In this document: positions 27,403 through 36,676 of the stretch, one piece after another | How positions within the stretch are numbered: position 1 is the stretch's first letter | Layout of the letters: every line of letters begins with the position of its first letter | Assembly (NCBI GenBank): GCA_030613065.1 | Contig: JAUWMQ010000008.1 | Location: 1 to 43,076, forward strand | Origin: Candidatus Aegiribacteria sp. | GTDB lineage: Bacteria; Fermentibacterota; Fermentibacteria; Fermentibacterales; JCC-6 | DNA: 43,076 bases | Reading direction: 5' to 3' | Notes under the pieces: model-generated | Told to the model about the DNA's origin: nothing | Databases searched by the model: none | Seen by the model: only the letters and a program-made list of their open reading frames with translations | Position numbers and translations under genes: made by a program

Positions 27403-28322
27403 GTCTCAGAGTATCCCATGGAGAAGCTGATGGCGTATCAGGAGCATATGCCGAAAAGCTCCTTGATATTATTCTGGGCAAACAGAACTCACTCCCCAGA
27501 ACTTACGGGTTCGAGTACGAGTTCCTGCCCGACCGAATTCTCAATCATGAAGATATGTCCCGGTTATCCGATTTTCTGCTCAACAAAGGATATATGCAGG
27601 ATAATGGTATTCATTTGAAAGGTGACAGAATAATTGCCTTTGAACCCGGTGGACAGATCGAATACCTGAGTCCTCCATTGAAAGCTTCGGACAGAAGAGG
27701 GTTCAATGAAACTCTTGAATGGATTCGGGGCATGAACGCCATAATTAATAGTGAAACAGGTATCAGGTACATAGGGACCGATTTTATACCCGGAAGGTAT
27801 ACCGCCCCGCTTCTGCTTACTTCGAAAAGGTATTCCCGCATGCATGAAAGATTCATGATGGTTGACAGCAGGGGCCCGGATATGATGAAGGGCACCGCTG
27901 CCATTCATCTTCATGCAGCAATTACTTCCGGAGAGGATCTTTGTGCACTTTATTCACTATTCTGCGAAATGGCTTCAAGCGTGGAATTTGGAATGTCCGG
28001 CGCCAGACGGGAAATATGGAACAGAACGGACAGCTGTCGCTGCGGTCTTCCGGATTTAGTCATGGAGAACGGAGCCCGGTCAATACTGGAAGGTATTGTC
28101 GAGTTTGCGCTTGAAGCGGTTGAGCTACAGAGCGGAAAGCGTTTTCGAAGTATTGAGGGAAAGAACTTCACTGATTTTCTTGATCATCTGACGACCATAT
28201 TCACCGATATTCGGGTTAACTGTAAAGTAGCCACACTGGAACTGAGAACTCCCGACAGCAGACCTCTTGAAGCATTTCCGAGTATTTGGGAAAAATTCGT
28301 TGAAAAATGCGAAAACCTGTGA
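27399..28322 (+). CDS. Glutamate-cysteine ligase-like (GCS2-type) carboxylate-amine ligase
   Basis: YGFEYEFLPD, IIAFEPGGQIEYLSPP, MKGTAAIHLHAAITS; ATGA overlap with asnB. Confidence 0.75.
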   Translation: MSLRVSHGEADGVSGAYAEKLLDIILGKQNSLPRTYGFEYEFLPDRILNHEDMSRLSDFLLNKGYMQDNGIHLKGDRIIAFEPGGQIEYLSPPLKASDRRGFNETLEWIRGMNAIINSETGIRYIGTDFIPGRYTAPLLLTSKRYSRMHERFMMVDSRGPDMMKGTAAIHLHAAITSGEDLCALYSLFCEMASSVEFGMSGARREIWNRTDSCRCGLPDLVMENGARSILEGIVEFALEAVELQSGKRFRSIEGKNFTDFLDHLTTIFTDIRVNCKVATLELRTPDSRPLEAFPSIWEKFVEKCENL

Positions 28323-28333
28323 TCCCAGTTTAA

Positions 28334-28984
28334 CTACCCTCTTCCTGTGATCTGAGTTTTCAGCCCCCTCCAGAAAGGAGCTGCCACAGCCCCCAGAAAA
28401 AAGCCGGCTATGAGAAAACCAATAATGCCGCCCATGTTTCTTACGGCAACTACTCCGATCAAAGCTCCTCCGATGCCGCCTGTGGCTCCCCATTTAAGTG
28501 CTCTGACAAGACACCCCGGTTCATCCTCCCTCTCTTCCCTCAGATCTATAACAGTTTGTATTTCCGGTCTCTGCATTGCTATCGACTGGGCTATTTCTAT
28601 CCCTTTTCCGCTGTTTCCTTTAAACAATGGCATGGGCTGGAACTGTACATGAAAGACCTTCTCACCAGGTTTTTTAATCATTATTGAAGTTGAAATCTTA
28701 TTCATGACTGCCGAGTGGATATTGATTTTTGCCCAGCCCGGCATGCTGGATTCACCTTGCCGGCCTTCAATCGCCTCAATGCTGTCGTACATGATGTATT
28801 CAAGCTCTTTTGTTTTGAATGAAATTGTAACCTTTTCGAGAATGAGCCTCATGTTGGTAGCTGCCACGAGAATCGTTCTGGTGCCGATCACTCCCATCCC
28901 AAAGGCAAGAATAACCTCACCCGGTTCCAGATGTGATTCCATTCTGCCCCTGAGTTCATCGTTGTTTCTAATCCCGCTGCTCAT
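28334..28984 (-). CDS. PH-like (YokE-type) domain protein with glycine-rich TM C-terminus
   Basis: LEPGEVILAFGMGVIGTRTILVAATNMRLILEK; ATGGIGGALIGVVAVRNMGGIIGFLIAGFFLGAVAAPF. Confidence 0.55.
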   Translation of the reverse strand: MSSGIRNNDELRGRMESHLEPGEVILAFGMGVIGTRTILVAATNMRLILEKVTISFKTKELEYIMYDSIEAIEGRQGESSMPGWAKINIHSAVMNKISTSIMIKKPGEKVFHVQFQPMPLFKGNSGKGIEIAQSIAMQRPEIQTVIDLREEREDEPGCLVRALKWGATGGIGGALIGVVAVRNMGGIIGFLIAGFFLGAVAAPFWRGLKTQITGRG

Positions 28985-29367
28985 AACATTTCTCCAATTC
29001 CATCAGTTACAGGATTACCTTCAGTAACTCCGTTCTGCCGGTATTGACTTGTTCTGTTGCCGCAGATGTCATACGTTTGTATCATAATATTCTATGATAT
29101 TCTTCAGCAATTAAAAGGGGTGCGATGTTTGTATCATTAGTTGTAACAGTAAAATCCATGTCTCCGGGAGTGAGTTCTTTGTTTTCCAGTTCTTTCATGT
29201 ATTCTCAACTGCCTGATGGAAGTGAATGTACTCTTATCTGTCTTGATTCAATAGATGTTTTTTACCAGACCTGATTCGTCTTCATCGTTCATGATCAGGC
29301 TTGCCCCACGTAATCAGGTAATAATATCCGGCAGGACCGTTGATGGCTGGCTGGGATTCGATCCCGC

Positions 29368-29913
29368 TTATTGAATAATACCCAGCTCAATTATCAATGC
29401 GGATGCAATTACCCTGTACGACGGTGAATATGCATTTCTGTATACTGATGAATGATGAGCGGCTTGATAACCTGACTCAGACATCTCATCAAGATATTGG
29501 CTGATATCCTGAAGATCGACGCTCAGCAGACTTTCCTCCTGCATCGATGTAAGCCAGCTGCAGTACAGCTCAAGTACTTCAGTGGAACCGGTGAATTCCT
29601 TTCCGGTTCTGATGAAGGCCGCGGCAAGGTTTTCAGGATCGTATCCGGACTCCAGATACGGCCGAAGATTTATCCTTGAAATACATCCGTCATGAGAAAT
29701 GATATCCACCACCGGCTCCAAAGGACCGCATCCCATACTGTTCAACTCATCAGACAAATACTCCATGGCGGCATCAAAGCTGTTTATTATGTGGGCGCTG
29801 CCCATGGCAGCCTGGTAGATGAGTTTATAAATATCGGGGCATTCCATGAGGGGGTATCTGGCTGTATGAGACCTGATAATCCTTCTGAACCTGGATTCAT
29901 GGTCATGACTCAT
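29368..29913 (-). CDS. Hypothetical protein
   Basis: ORF from MSHDHESRFRRIIRSH; no recognised family. Confidence 0.55.
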   Translation of the reverse strand: MSHDHESRFRRIIRSHTARYPLMECPDIYKLIYQAAMGSAHIINSFDAAMEYLSDELNSMGCGPLEPVVDIISHDGCISRINLRPYLESGYDPENLAAAFIRTGKEFTGSTEVLELYCSWLTSMQEESLLSVDLQDISQYLDEMSESGYQAAHHSSVYRNAYSPSYRVIASALIIELGIIQ

Positions 29914-30110
29914 GGTATGCTTCCTTCCCCGGATTTCCGTCACCGAAATATACTTCATCCAAAGATCAGATGTCAGAATGACTTCGAGATTCCCGAAGAA
30001 AGAACTCAAGTGCATCAGAATTGTTCTTGGATACATGTTGATGGTTCGGTAAAATTGTCACGTAAATGGATGGTAAAAAATAAATTAACGTGGTGATTGG
30101 ATTCAAATAC

Positions 30111-30145
30111 TTGACATCTACCTACCAGTAAGTAGAATATCTACT
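30111..30145 (+). promoter_or_regulatory. Sigma70-like promoter with overlapping TetR-type operator
   Basis: TTGACA-16 nt-TAGAAT; CTACCTAC-CA-GTAAGTAG (7/8 complementary arms) between the boxes; AGTAG-AATAT-CTACT adjacent. Confidence 0.7.
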
Positions 30146-30165
30146 CATTCCTCATTCCTCATTCA

Positions 30166-30783
30166 GTGGATTGTATATGGAGGTTGAATTTGGGCATCAG
30201 CAACAGGGATAAACTTCTTCAGGCAGGGGTTGAACTTCTGTCCGAAAAGACATTCTCGCAGATATCCATGGATCAGGTCGCGGAATCATCCGGTGTTTCA
30301 AAACCGATGATCTACTATTACTTCAACAACAAAGAGGGGTACTACAAGGCCCTTGCGGGGCACCTTCTGAAGATTGCACGATCAGTAACAATGAAACTCT
30401 TCCAGCCCGAATTGAGCCTGAGGGAGAACCTGATTAATTACGTTCGCTTCCGGATTGAATACGTCCAGAATAACCAGGGTTTCTCAAGAGCCTTCATGTC
30501 AATGATCACGGACCCCAACATAGGTCTGCTAATCGAAGAAATGCAGGAAGAATTCAACATTATGCGCATGGAGTATATCGATCCGATGTTCGATAATGCC
30601 GTGAGTAAAGGTGAAATCCTGCCTGACACGAACAGGATAATGGTAATTATGATGATCAACTCAGTTCTTGTTTCTTTTACCATGAAGATCCTTAATGAAT
30701 TACCGTGCCATAATGAGATTAATCCGGAAGAAATTGTAGATATAATATTCAACGGAATATCAGTACGCGGAGAGGATAAATAA
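30166..30783 (+). CDS. TetR/AcrR family transcriptional regulator
   Basis: RDKLLQAGVELLSEKTFSQISMDQVAESSGVSKPMIYYYFNNKEGYYKAL. Confidence 0.92.
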   Translation: MDCIWRLNLGISNRDKLLQAGVELLSEKTFSQISMDQVAESSGVSKPMIYYYFNNKEGYYKALAGHLLKIARSVTMKLFQPELSLRENLINYVRFRIEYVQNNQGFSRAFMSMITDPNIGLLIEEMQEEFNIMRMEYIDPMFDNAVSKGEILPDTNRIMVIMMINSVLVSFTMKILNELPCHNEINPEEIVDIIFNGISVRGEDK

Positions 30784-30787
30784 TCAA

Positions 30788-32086
30788 ATGAAGTATTTGG
30801 CAGCGATAGCTCTGTTGATAAGCCTTAATGCGGAGGCAGTCTCCCTTGAAGAGGCTGTTGGAATAGCGCTTCAGAACAGGGGTGATGTACAGTCAGCCCT
30901 GATGTCTTACGAAAGCGCGGTATGGAAAAGCAGGAATGCCGATCTCTGGTTTCTGCCGAATGTGAACGGTCAGCTTGCTTTTTCAAAAAACTTTGATGTT
31001 CAGGAAATGACAATTCCAGGTATGGGTTCGATTCCAATGGGAACCGAATACTCATCAATTGCCGGAGTTTCAGTAACTGTTCCTCTCTTCGTGCCACAAG
31101 GGCCTGCGGGATCGCGCATGGCATCGAGGGCAGAGGAGCTTTCTCTGCAGCAGTCCAGGGCTGCTGAGATGGATGCGGTTGTACAGGTTGTTAGGGCTTT
31201 CTACGGTGTTCTTCTGGCGCAGGAAATGATGGATGTTTCAATTGAAGCAATTGATATCGCTGAAGCCGGTTACGAACTTGCGGCTCTAAAATATGATGCA
31301 GGTACAATTTCCCGATTTGAACTGCTTCAAAGCCGCGTTGCCTGGGAGAACAGGAAACCTGACCTGATCTCGGCTGAAAACGCCCTTGATAATGCCTTTG
31401 CCGGTTTTGCGGTAGCTCTCGGGCAGGATAACGATGCTCATTTCCAGATAGAGGGCAGTCTTGATGATAAACCCGGTTTCAAGATGCCCGAAACCCTTGA
31501 GGAAGCGCGTGAAAACATGTACCTTAACAATCCCGATCTACAGGCGGCTGAGTACATTGAACTTGTTGGTGATGCGGGAGTGGATATGGCCAGGGCTTCG
31601 TTCCTGCCTCAGCTGGTTTTCCAGACAGACCTTAATTACCTTGCGGCAAGAAATGATGCGCATTTTGAGATAGATGATTATGACAGGAATCTGGTGGCTT
31701 CAGTGGCTCTTCAGATTCCTCTTTTCAACGGCTTTTCCGATATTTCAGGCTACAATGCAGCCAGGGCCGAAAGGGTTTCATCAGCTGCTTCAGCTAGAAG
31801 TATCAGGCAGGTCACAGATCTTTCGCTGGTGTCAGCCTGGAATAATCTCCAGGCAGCCAGAGAGGGCGTCAATGCAACATCTTCAACTGTTGCACTGGCT
31901 TCTGAGGGGGCCTCTATCGCCAGCATCTCTTATGAAGCCGGCATGATAACACGTCTTGAAATGGATCAATCCTTTCTGGCTCTTACAACCGCCAGAACCA
32001 ATCACGCCCGGGCACAATACAACTTGCGAACCGCGGAAGCTGAGCTGATGAGAGCTTCAGGCTTAATGGAAGGATACATCAGATGA
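30788..32086 (+). CDS. TolC family outer membrane efflux protein
   Basis: Signal peptide; SLEEAVGIALQNRGDVQSALMSYE; OEP repeats. Confidence 0.9.
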   Translation: MKYLAAIALLISLNAEAVSLEEAVGIALQNRGDVQSALMSYESAVWKSRNADLWFLPNVNGQLAFSKNFDVQEMTIPGMGSIPMGTEYSSIAGVSVTVPLFVPQGPAGSRMASRAEELSLQQSRAAEMDAVVQVVRAFYGVLLAQEMMDVSIEAIDIAEAGYELAALKYDAGTISRFELLQSRVAWENRKPDLISAENALDNAFAGFAVALGQDNDAHFQIEGSLDDKPGFKMPETLEEARENMYLNNPDLQAAEYIELVGDAGVDMARASFLPQLVFQTDLNYLAARNDAHFEIDDYDRNLVASVALQIPLFNGFSDISGYNAARAERVSSAASARSIRQVTDLSLVSAWNNLQAAREGVNATSSTVALASEGASIASISYEAGMITRLEMDQSFLALTTARTNHARAQYNLRTAEAELMRASGLMEGYIR

Positions 32087-33162
32087 GAAATTACAGATTC
32101 GGTATACTGATAACGACAATTCTAACAGGTGTATTTCTGTCTATTGGCTGCGGTCCCGGCCAGGCAGATGAAGAGGAACCTCCAGTACGGGTATCCATTG
32201 AAGTTGTGGAACCCTTTGATATTTCAAGCATCGCTTATGCCAGCGTAAGGGTTGAAGGACTTGAAGAAGCTCTCATATATGCTCTTACACCTGGAAAAGT
32301 GGAGGAGGTGCTTGTTTCCGAGGGTGACAGTGTTGTCGCAGGACAGCAGCTTGTAAGACTGAATACCGATCAGCAGGCCAGCGCTGGAACAGCGAGTGCT
32401 GTGGCCGGAATCAGCGCCGCTCAGGCCAACGTTGACAACGCGTCAAGTAATTACAGAAGGATGCAGTCACTTCATGAAGCTGGAGGCGTCAGCGAGCAGC
32501 AGCTTGAAGGTGCTCTTGCATCTGTTCAAGCAGCTGAGGCCCAGCTGAGTCAGGCAAGAGCCGGCTATTCTCAGGCAAGGACCAATCGAGACAATTCATG
32601 GATAACGGCACCTTTTGATGGTGAGATTGGCAGAATATGGGCGCGAGAAGGCAATTCATCCGCCGGCTCTCCACTGATATCAATCTCCAACAACTCCGTA
32701 ATAGTAGCCAGAATACTTCTTCCGGAAGAGAATCTCCTCGACCTGAAGCCAGGTCTCCCGGCATTTATTACCATCAGCTCGCTGGATAATGAATCTTTCC
32801 CCGGGATGGTCACATCAGCATCATCAACAGTTGATCAGATCAGCGGACTGGTTCCCGTTGAGGTCAGGTTTGATGATACCGGCGGAAGACTCAGGCCCGG
32901 GATGGCTGGCAGGGTGGCCGTTCTTACTGAAACGATCGAGAACTCGATCGCTGTTCGTGAAAGTACTCTCAGGAGAACCCATTCAGGTTTTCAGGTTGTG
33001 GTTATTGAGAACGGTAAAGCTGTGATAAGGGACGTTCAGGTTGGTATTTTCAGTGAAGGAATGGTTCAGATAACAGAAGGGCTGAATTTCGGAGAATCTC
33101 TTGTTGTAGCAGGCCAGACAATGATTCAGGACGGATCCGATGTGGAAGTAGTGAGCCAATGA
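32083..33162 (+). CDS. RND efflux periplasmic adaptor (HlyD/MFP)
   Basis: Lipoprotein N-terminus; TPGKVEEVLVSEGDSVVAGQQLVRL; ITAPFDGEIGRIWAREGNSSAGSPLISI; ATGA overlaps. Confidence 0.92.
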   Translation: MRNYRFGILITTILTGVFLSIGCGPGQADEEEPPVRVSIEVVEPFDISSIAYASVRVEGLEEALIYALTPGKVEEVLVSEGDSVVAGQQLVRLNTDQQASAGTASAVAGISAAQANVDNASSNYRRMQSLHEAGGVSEQQLEGALASVQAAEAQLSQARAGYSQARTNRDNSWITAPFDGEIGRIWAREGNSSAGSPLISISNNSVIVARILLPEENLLDLKPGLPAFITISSLDNESFPGMVTSASSTVDQISGLVPVEVRFDDTGGRLRPGMAGRVAVLTETIENSIAVRESTLRRTHSGFQVVVIENGKAVIRDVQVGIFSEGMVQITEGLNFGESLVVAGQTMIQDGSDVEVVSQ

Positions 33163-36100
33163 GACTGCCGGAATTATCAGTTAAAAGACGTGTAGCTTTC
33201 CTGATGGTCTTCATTGCGATACTGGGTACGGGAATATTCGGTCTTACCCAGCTTGGTGTTGATATGTATCCCGATATGGAATTCCCGATGATAATGGTGA
33301 TGAGTACCCTGGAAGGCGCCGGACCCGAGGAAGTGGAGAATCTTGTTACTAATCCCCTTGAGCAGGCTCTTGCGAGGGTATCCAACGTCAAGAAAGTTTC
33401 ATCTACTTCGCGGGCGGGGATCAGTATTGTAACAGCCGAATTCAATTGGGGACATAGTCTCGATCAGGCTGAAACTGATGTCAGAAGGCAGCTCGATATG
33501 TTCGATGCGATGCTGCCCGAAGATGCCAGCGATCCTCTGGTATTCGCACTTGATCCAAGCATGCAGCCTGTCCTGTATGTTGGTTTCAGCAGCGAGATGC
33601 TTAACGATTTTGATCTCCGAACACTTATCATGGAGGAGATTGAACCGCTGTTCAGCAGGCTGGATGGTGTGGGATCGGCCGTAACAGCAGGTGGTCGCGA
33701 GAGACAGATAAATGTTGAAGTGAACCCCTCAGCCCTTATGGATGCGGGGATTACCATATCTCAGGTTGTTGGAGCCTTGAGTTCTGTCCGTAACAATACT
33801 CCGGCGGGAAGAATCGATGCCGGCGGGATGAACATGAGCATCAGGGTTGAATCCGCTTTCCACAGTATCGCTGAGATAGAACAACTTGTTGTAGGTATAA
33901 ATGCCGGATCTCCCGTTCTGCTCCGTGATGTGGCATCAGTCCAGGATGGTCAGGCGGATGAGCTGCAGTACGTCAGATTCAACGGACGGCCATCGGTATC
34001 GATGTATCTGAACAAGAGATCGGATGCTAATACCGTCAACGTGTGTGCAAGAATACGTGATCAACTCGATGAAATATCGGCTGACTACGGGAGTATTCTC
34101 ATACCGGTTGTTCTATTTGACCAGTCGGAATTCATAGAGCAGTCCATCAACAATCTGGGAACAACAGCCATTCAGGCATGCTTTCTGGCTTTTCTGGTGC
34201 TGCTTTTCTTCCTCAGATCATGGAAGAGCTCATCCATTGCTGGAATATCAATACCCATCTCCGTTTTTGTGACCTTTGCCGTAATGCACTTCACCGATGT
34301 GCAGCTGAACATGATATCTCTGGCTGGCCTTGCTCTGGCCATAGGTTTGCTTGTGGACAATGCTATCGTAGTGCTTGAGAACATCTTCAGACACAGGGAG
34401 AAGGGTGAGTCTCCGAGGGATTCAGCTGTCAACGGAGCGTTGGAAGTATCCAATGCGATAACAGCTTCGACGCTCACAACCCTTGCCGTCTTTATTCCCA
34501 TTCTTTTTGTTCCAGGCATAGCTGGTGAACTTTTCAAGGAAATGGTTCTTACGATCACATTCAGTCTCACCATATCTCTCTTTGTGGCACTGAGCCTTGT
34601 TCCGTTGATCGCTTCATGGACAAAGAACCTTGTGCCTGTATTCAAACCACGCAGCATTTCCGGCAGAATAGGCGGGGTGATCGATGCATTTGAAAAGAAA
34701 TACAACAGGCTGGTTTCCTGGGCCGTTAATCACAAAAAGGTCGTTCTGATCTCAACCGCGGCGGCTTTCATTCTGGCAATAGTGATGGTCGGCAGGCTTC
34801 CGTCCGATTTCTTTCCCGAATCCGATGATGGATTTATGATGATGGATGTGGAGGAGCCGATAGGTACCAGTCTCGAAACGACCGATGCAGCAGTAAGAGC
34901 GCTGGAGGATTCCATCAAGGCTATTGTTGCTCCCGAAGATCTGCTTGCGCTGTTCACCACCGTTGGAGAAGCCGAAGGTATAATGGCAATATTCGGTGGC
35001 AGCAGCTCAAATGCTGCCATGCTGAGGGTGAGATTAACGCCATCCAGTCAGCGAAGCACTACCATGTTCGAGTATCAGGACAGGATAGGGGAAGTGTTGA
35101 AAGACATGCCCGGAATTGAGTATTCAACGGAAGCAGGTATGTCACTTTTGTCATCCTCACCAATAGAGATCACGTTGTATGGCGACGATCTGGACCTGTT
35201 GTTCGAGAAGGCCGATGAGATAAAAGAAGCCATGTCGCAGATAGAGGGCGTCAGGGATGCCAGAACATCCATGCAGGAACTTATTCCTGAGTACTCTTTC
35301 ATTCCTGATCCTGTTAGGCTTTCTCTTCTGGGCATGACGCAATCCCAGCTGGCCATGGATGTCAGGTACGGTTTTCAGGGATCACGGGCCAGCATATATC
35401 GCGAAGGTGATGACGAGTACAATATTTTTGTCAGGTATCCCGAGAATCTGAGGGATTCCAGAGAGGACCTGGAATACGCATCTGTTCTGGGAAGACCTTT
35501 AATATCCATGGGTTCCCTTGATCAGAGGGTAGTATCGAATACGATTACAAGAAAGAACCAGGCAAGAATGGTTACAATTTCCTGTGATGTATCCGGAAGA
35601 TCTTTAGGTGAAGTGTCAGCGGATGTCGTTGCAATGATGAAGGAGATCGACACTAACGGTTTCAGATATGAAATGGGCGGCGAGATGAAGGATCAGATGG
35701 AAACCTTCATGTACCTTGGAATCGCTATCATGGTTGCCGCTGCTCTTGTCTATATGGTTATGGCCGGGCAGTTCGAATCATTCCTTGAACCCTTCATAAT
35801 AATCTTCACATTGCCACTTGCCTTCATTGGAGTAGTTCTGGGATTGTTCGTTACCTCAACATCACTGTCGGTCATGGCGATCATAGGAATGCTGATGCTT
35901 GCCGGAATAGTGGTTAACAATGGTATCGTAATGGTGGATTACGCAAATCAGCTGCGGAGATCAGGAATGGAGATAAAGACTGCGATTGTTGAAGCTTCCA
36001 CTACCAGAATGAGACCTATTATCATGACCGCTGCAACAACCGTACTGGCAATGTTCCCGCTTGCGCTTGGAATCGGTGAGGGGGCAGAGACATGGGCGCC

Positions 36101-36194
36101 GATGGCAGTAACGGTTATTGGTGGACTGTTCGTAGCCACTGTGCTGACGCTGGTTGTAGAACCCTGCATTTATGTAATATTCAACCGCAAATAG
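33159..36194 (+). CDS. RND efflux permease (AcrB/MexB family)
   Basis: MYPDMEFPMIMVMSTLEGAGPEEVENLVTNPLEQAL; GLLVDNAIVVLENIFRH; GIVVNNGIVMVDYANQLR. Confidence 0.96.
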   Translation: MRLPELSVKRRVAFLMVFIAILGTGIFGLTQLGVDMYPDMEFPMIMVMSTLEGAGPEEVENLVTNPLEQALARVSNVKKVSSTSRAGISIVTAEFNWGHSLDQAETDVRRQLDMFDAMLPEDASDPLVFALDPSMQPVLYVGFSSEMLNDFDLRTLIMEEIEPLFSRLDGVGSAVTAGGRERQINVEVNPSALMDAGITISQVVGALSSVRNNTPAGRIDAGGMNMSIRVESAFHSIAEIEQLVVGINAGSPVLLRDVASVQDGQADELQYVRFNGRPSVSMYLNKRSDANTVNVCARIRDQLDEISADYGSILIPVVLFDQSEFIEQSINNLGTTAIQACFLAFLVLLFFLRSWKSSSIAGISIPISVFVTFAVMHFTDVQLNMISLAGLALAIGLLVDNAIVVLENIFRHREKGESPRDSAVNGALEVSNAITASTLTTLAVFIPILFVPGIAGELFKEMVLTITFSLTISLFVALSLVPLIASWTKNLVPVFKPRSISGRIGGVIDAFEKKYNRLVSWAVNHKKVVLISTAAAFILAIVMVGRLPSDFFPESDDGFMMMDVEEPIGTSLETTDAAVRALEDSIKAIVAPEDLLALFTTVGEAEGIMAIFGGSSSNAAMLRVRLTPSSQRSTTMFEYQDRIGEVLKDMPGIEYSTEAGMSLLSSSPIEITLYGDDLDLLFEKADEIKEAMSQIEGVRDARTSMQELIPEYSFIPDPVRLSLLGMTQSQLAMDVRYGFQGSRASIYREGDDEYNIFVRYPENLRDSREDLEYASVLGRPLISMGSLDQRVVSNTITRKNQARMVTISCDVSGRSLGEVSADVVAMMKEIDTNGFRYEMGGEMKDQMETFMYLGIAIMVAAALVYMVMAGQFESFLEPFIIIFTLPLAFIGVVLGLFVTSTSLSVMAIIGMLMLAGIVVNNGIVMVDYANQLRRSGMEIKTAIVEASTTRMRPIIMTAATTVLAMFPLALGIGEGAETWAPMAVTVIGGLFVATVLTLVVEPCIYVIFNRK

Positions 36195-36482
36195 CAAATA
36201 GGGTCAGGTCTTGCATTTGAGCATTTATGACCGAATTGAATATAAATTATAAGATAAAATAATTCTTGAAGTTCAAAAGGCTAACCGTTTTGTTCAATAC
36301 AGTGCTCAGATTATTACCATTGCCCTTGTTACCCCAGGCCTCCGCCCGAACCCTTGGAGCTGGTCTGCGAACCGTGTACAGACTACGTTCCGCGGAAATA
36401 GCACAATACATGTAAATTATCTGCAACCAATAAGATAACGCTATTCCTTGACAATGCCCCTTTGAAATCGTGATATATCATT

Positions 36483-36674
36483 TTGATATGTAAGATTTCG
36501 AGACACAGAGATGAACATGGTGTTTTCACTGCCGCGCTGCCATATGCCGGTACCGAAGGAAGATACTGGCGGTTCACAATCGAACCGGACTTCATACTGG
36601 CATGTCCTGAAAATCCTGAAGCCGGATATCAGAAAATCTTCATCATCTCTCTGCCGCAGTTACGATTGGAGTAA
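36483..36674 (+). CDS. Small hypothetical ORF immediately upstream of the GT/MBL gene
   Basis: ORF ...DEHGVFTAALPYAGTEGRYWRFTIEPDFILACPENPEAGYQKIFIISLPQLRLE ends 2 bp before ATG 36677. Confidence 0.4.
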   Translation: MICKISRHRDEHGVFTAALPYAGTEGRYWRFTIEPDFILACPENPEAGYQKIFIISLPQLRLE

Positions 36675-36676
36675 TT

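Noticed and set aside
29080-29280. Small decayed ORF (minus: MKELENKELTPGDMDFTVTTNDTNIAPLLIAEEYHRIL)
   Set aside because: Plausible gene relic with a frameshift, but no family recognised and too short to support.
30146-30166. ctcattcctcattcctcattc tandem repeat
   Set aside because: Three short units only; no evidence of CRISPR or functional repeat.
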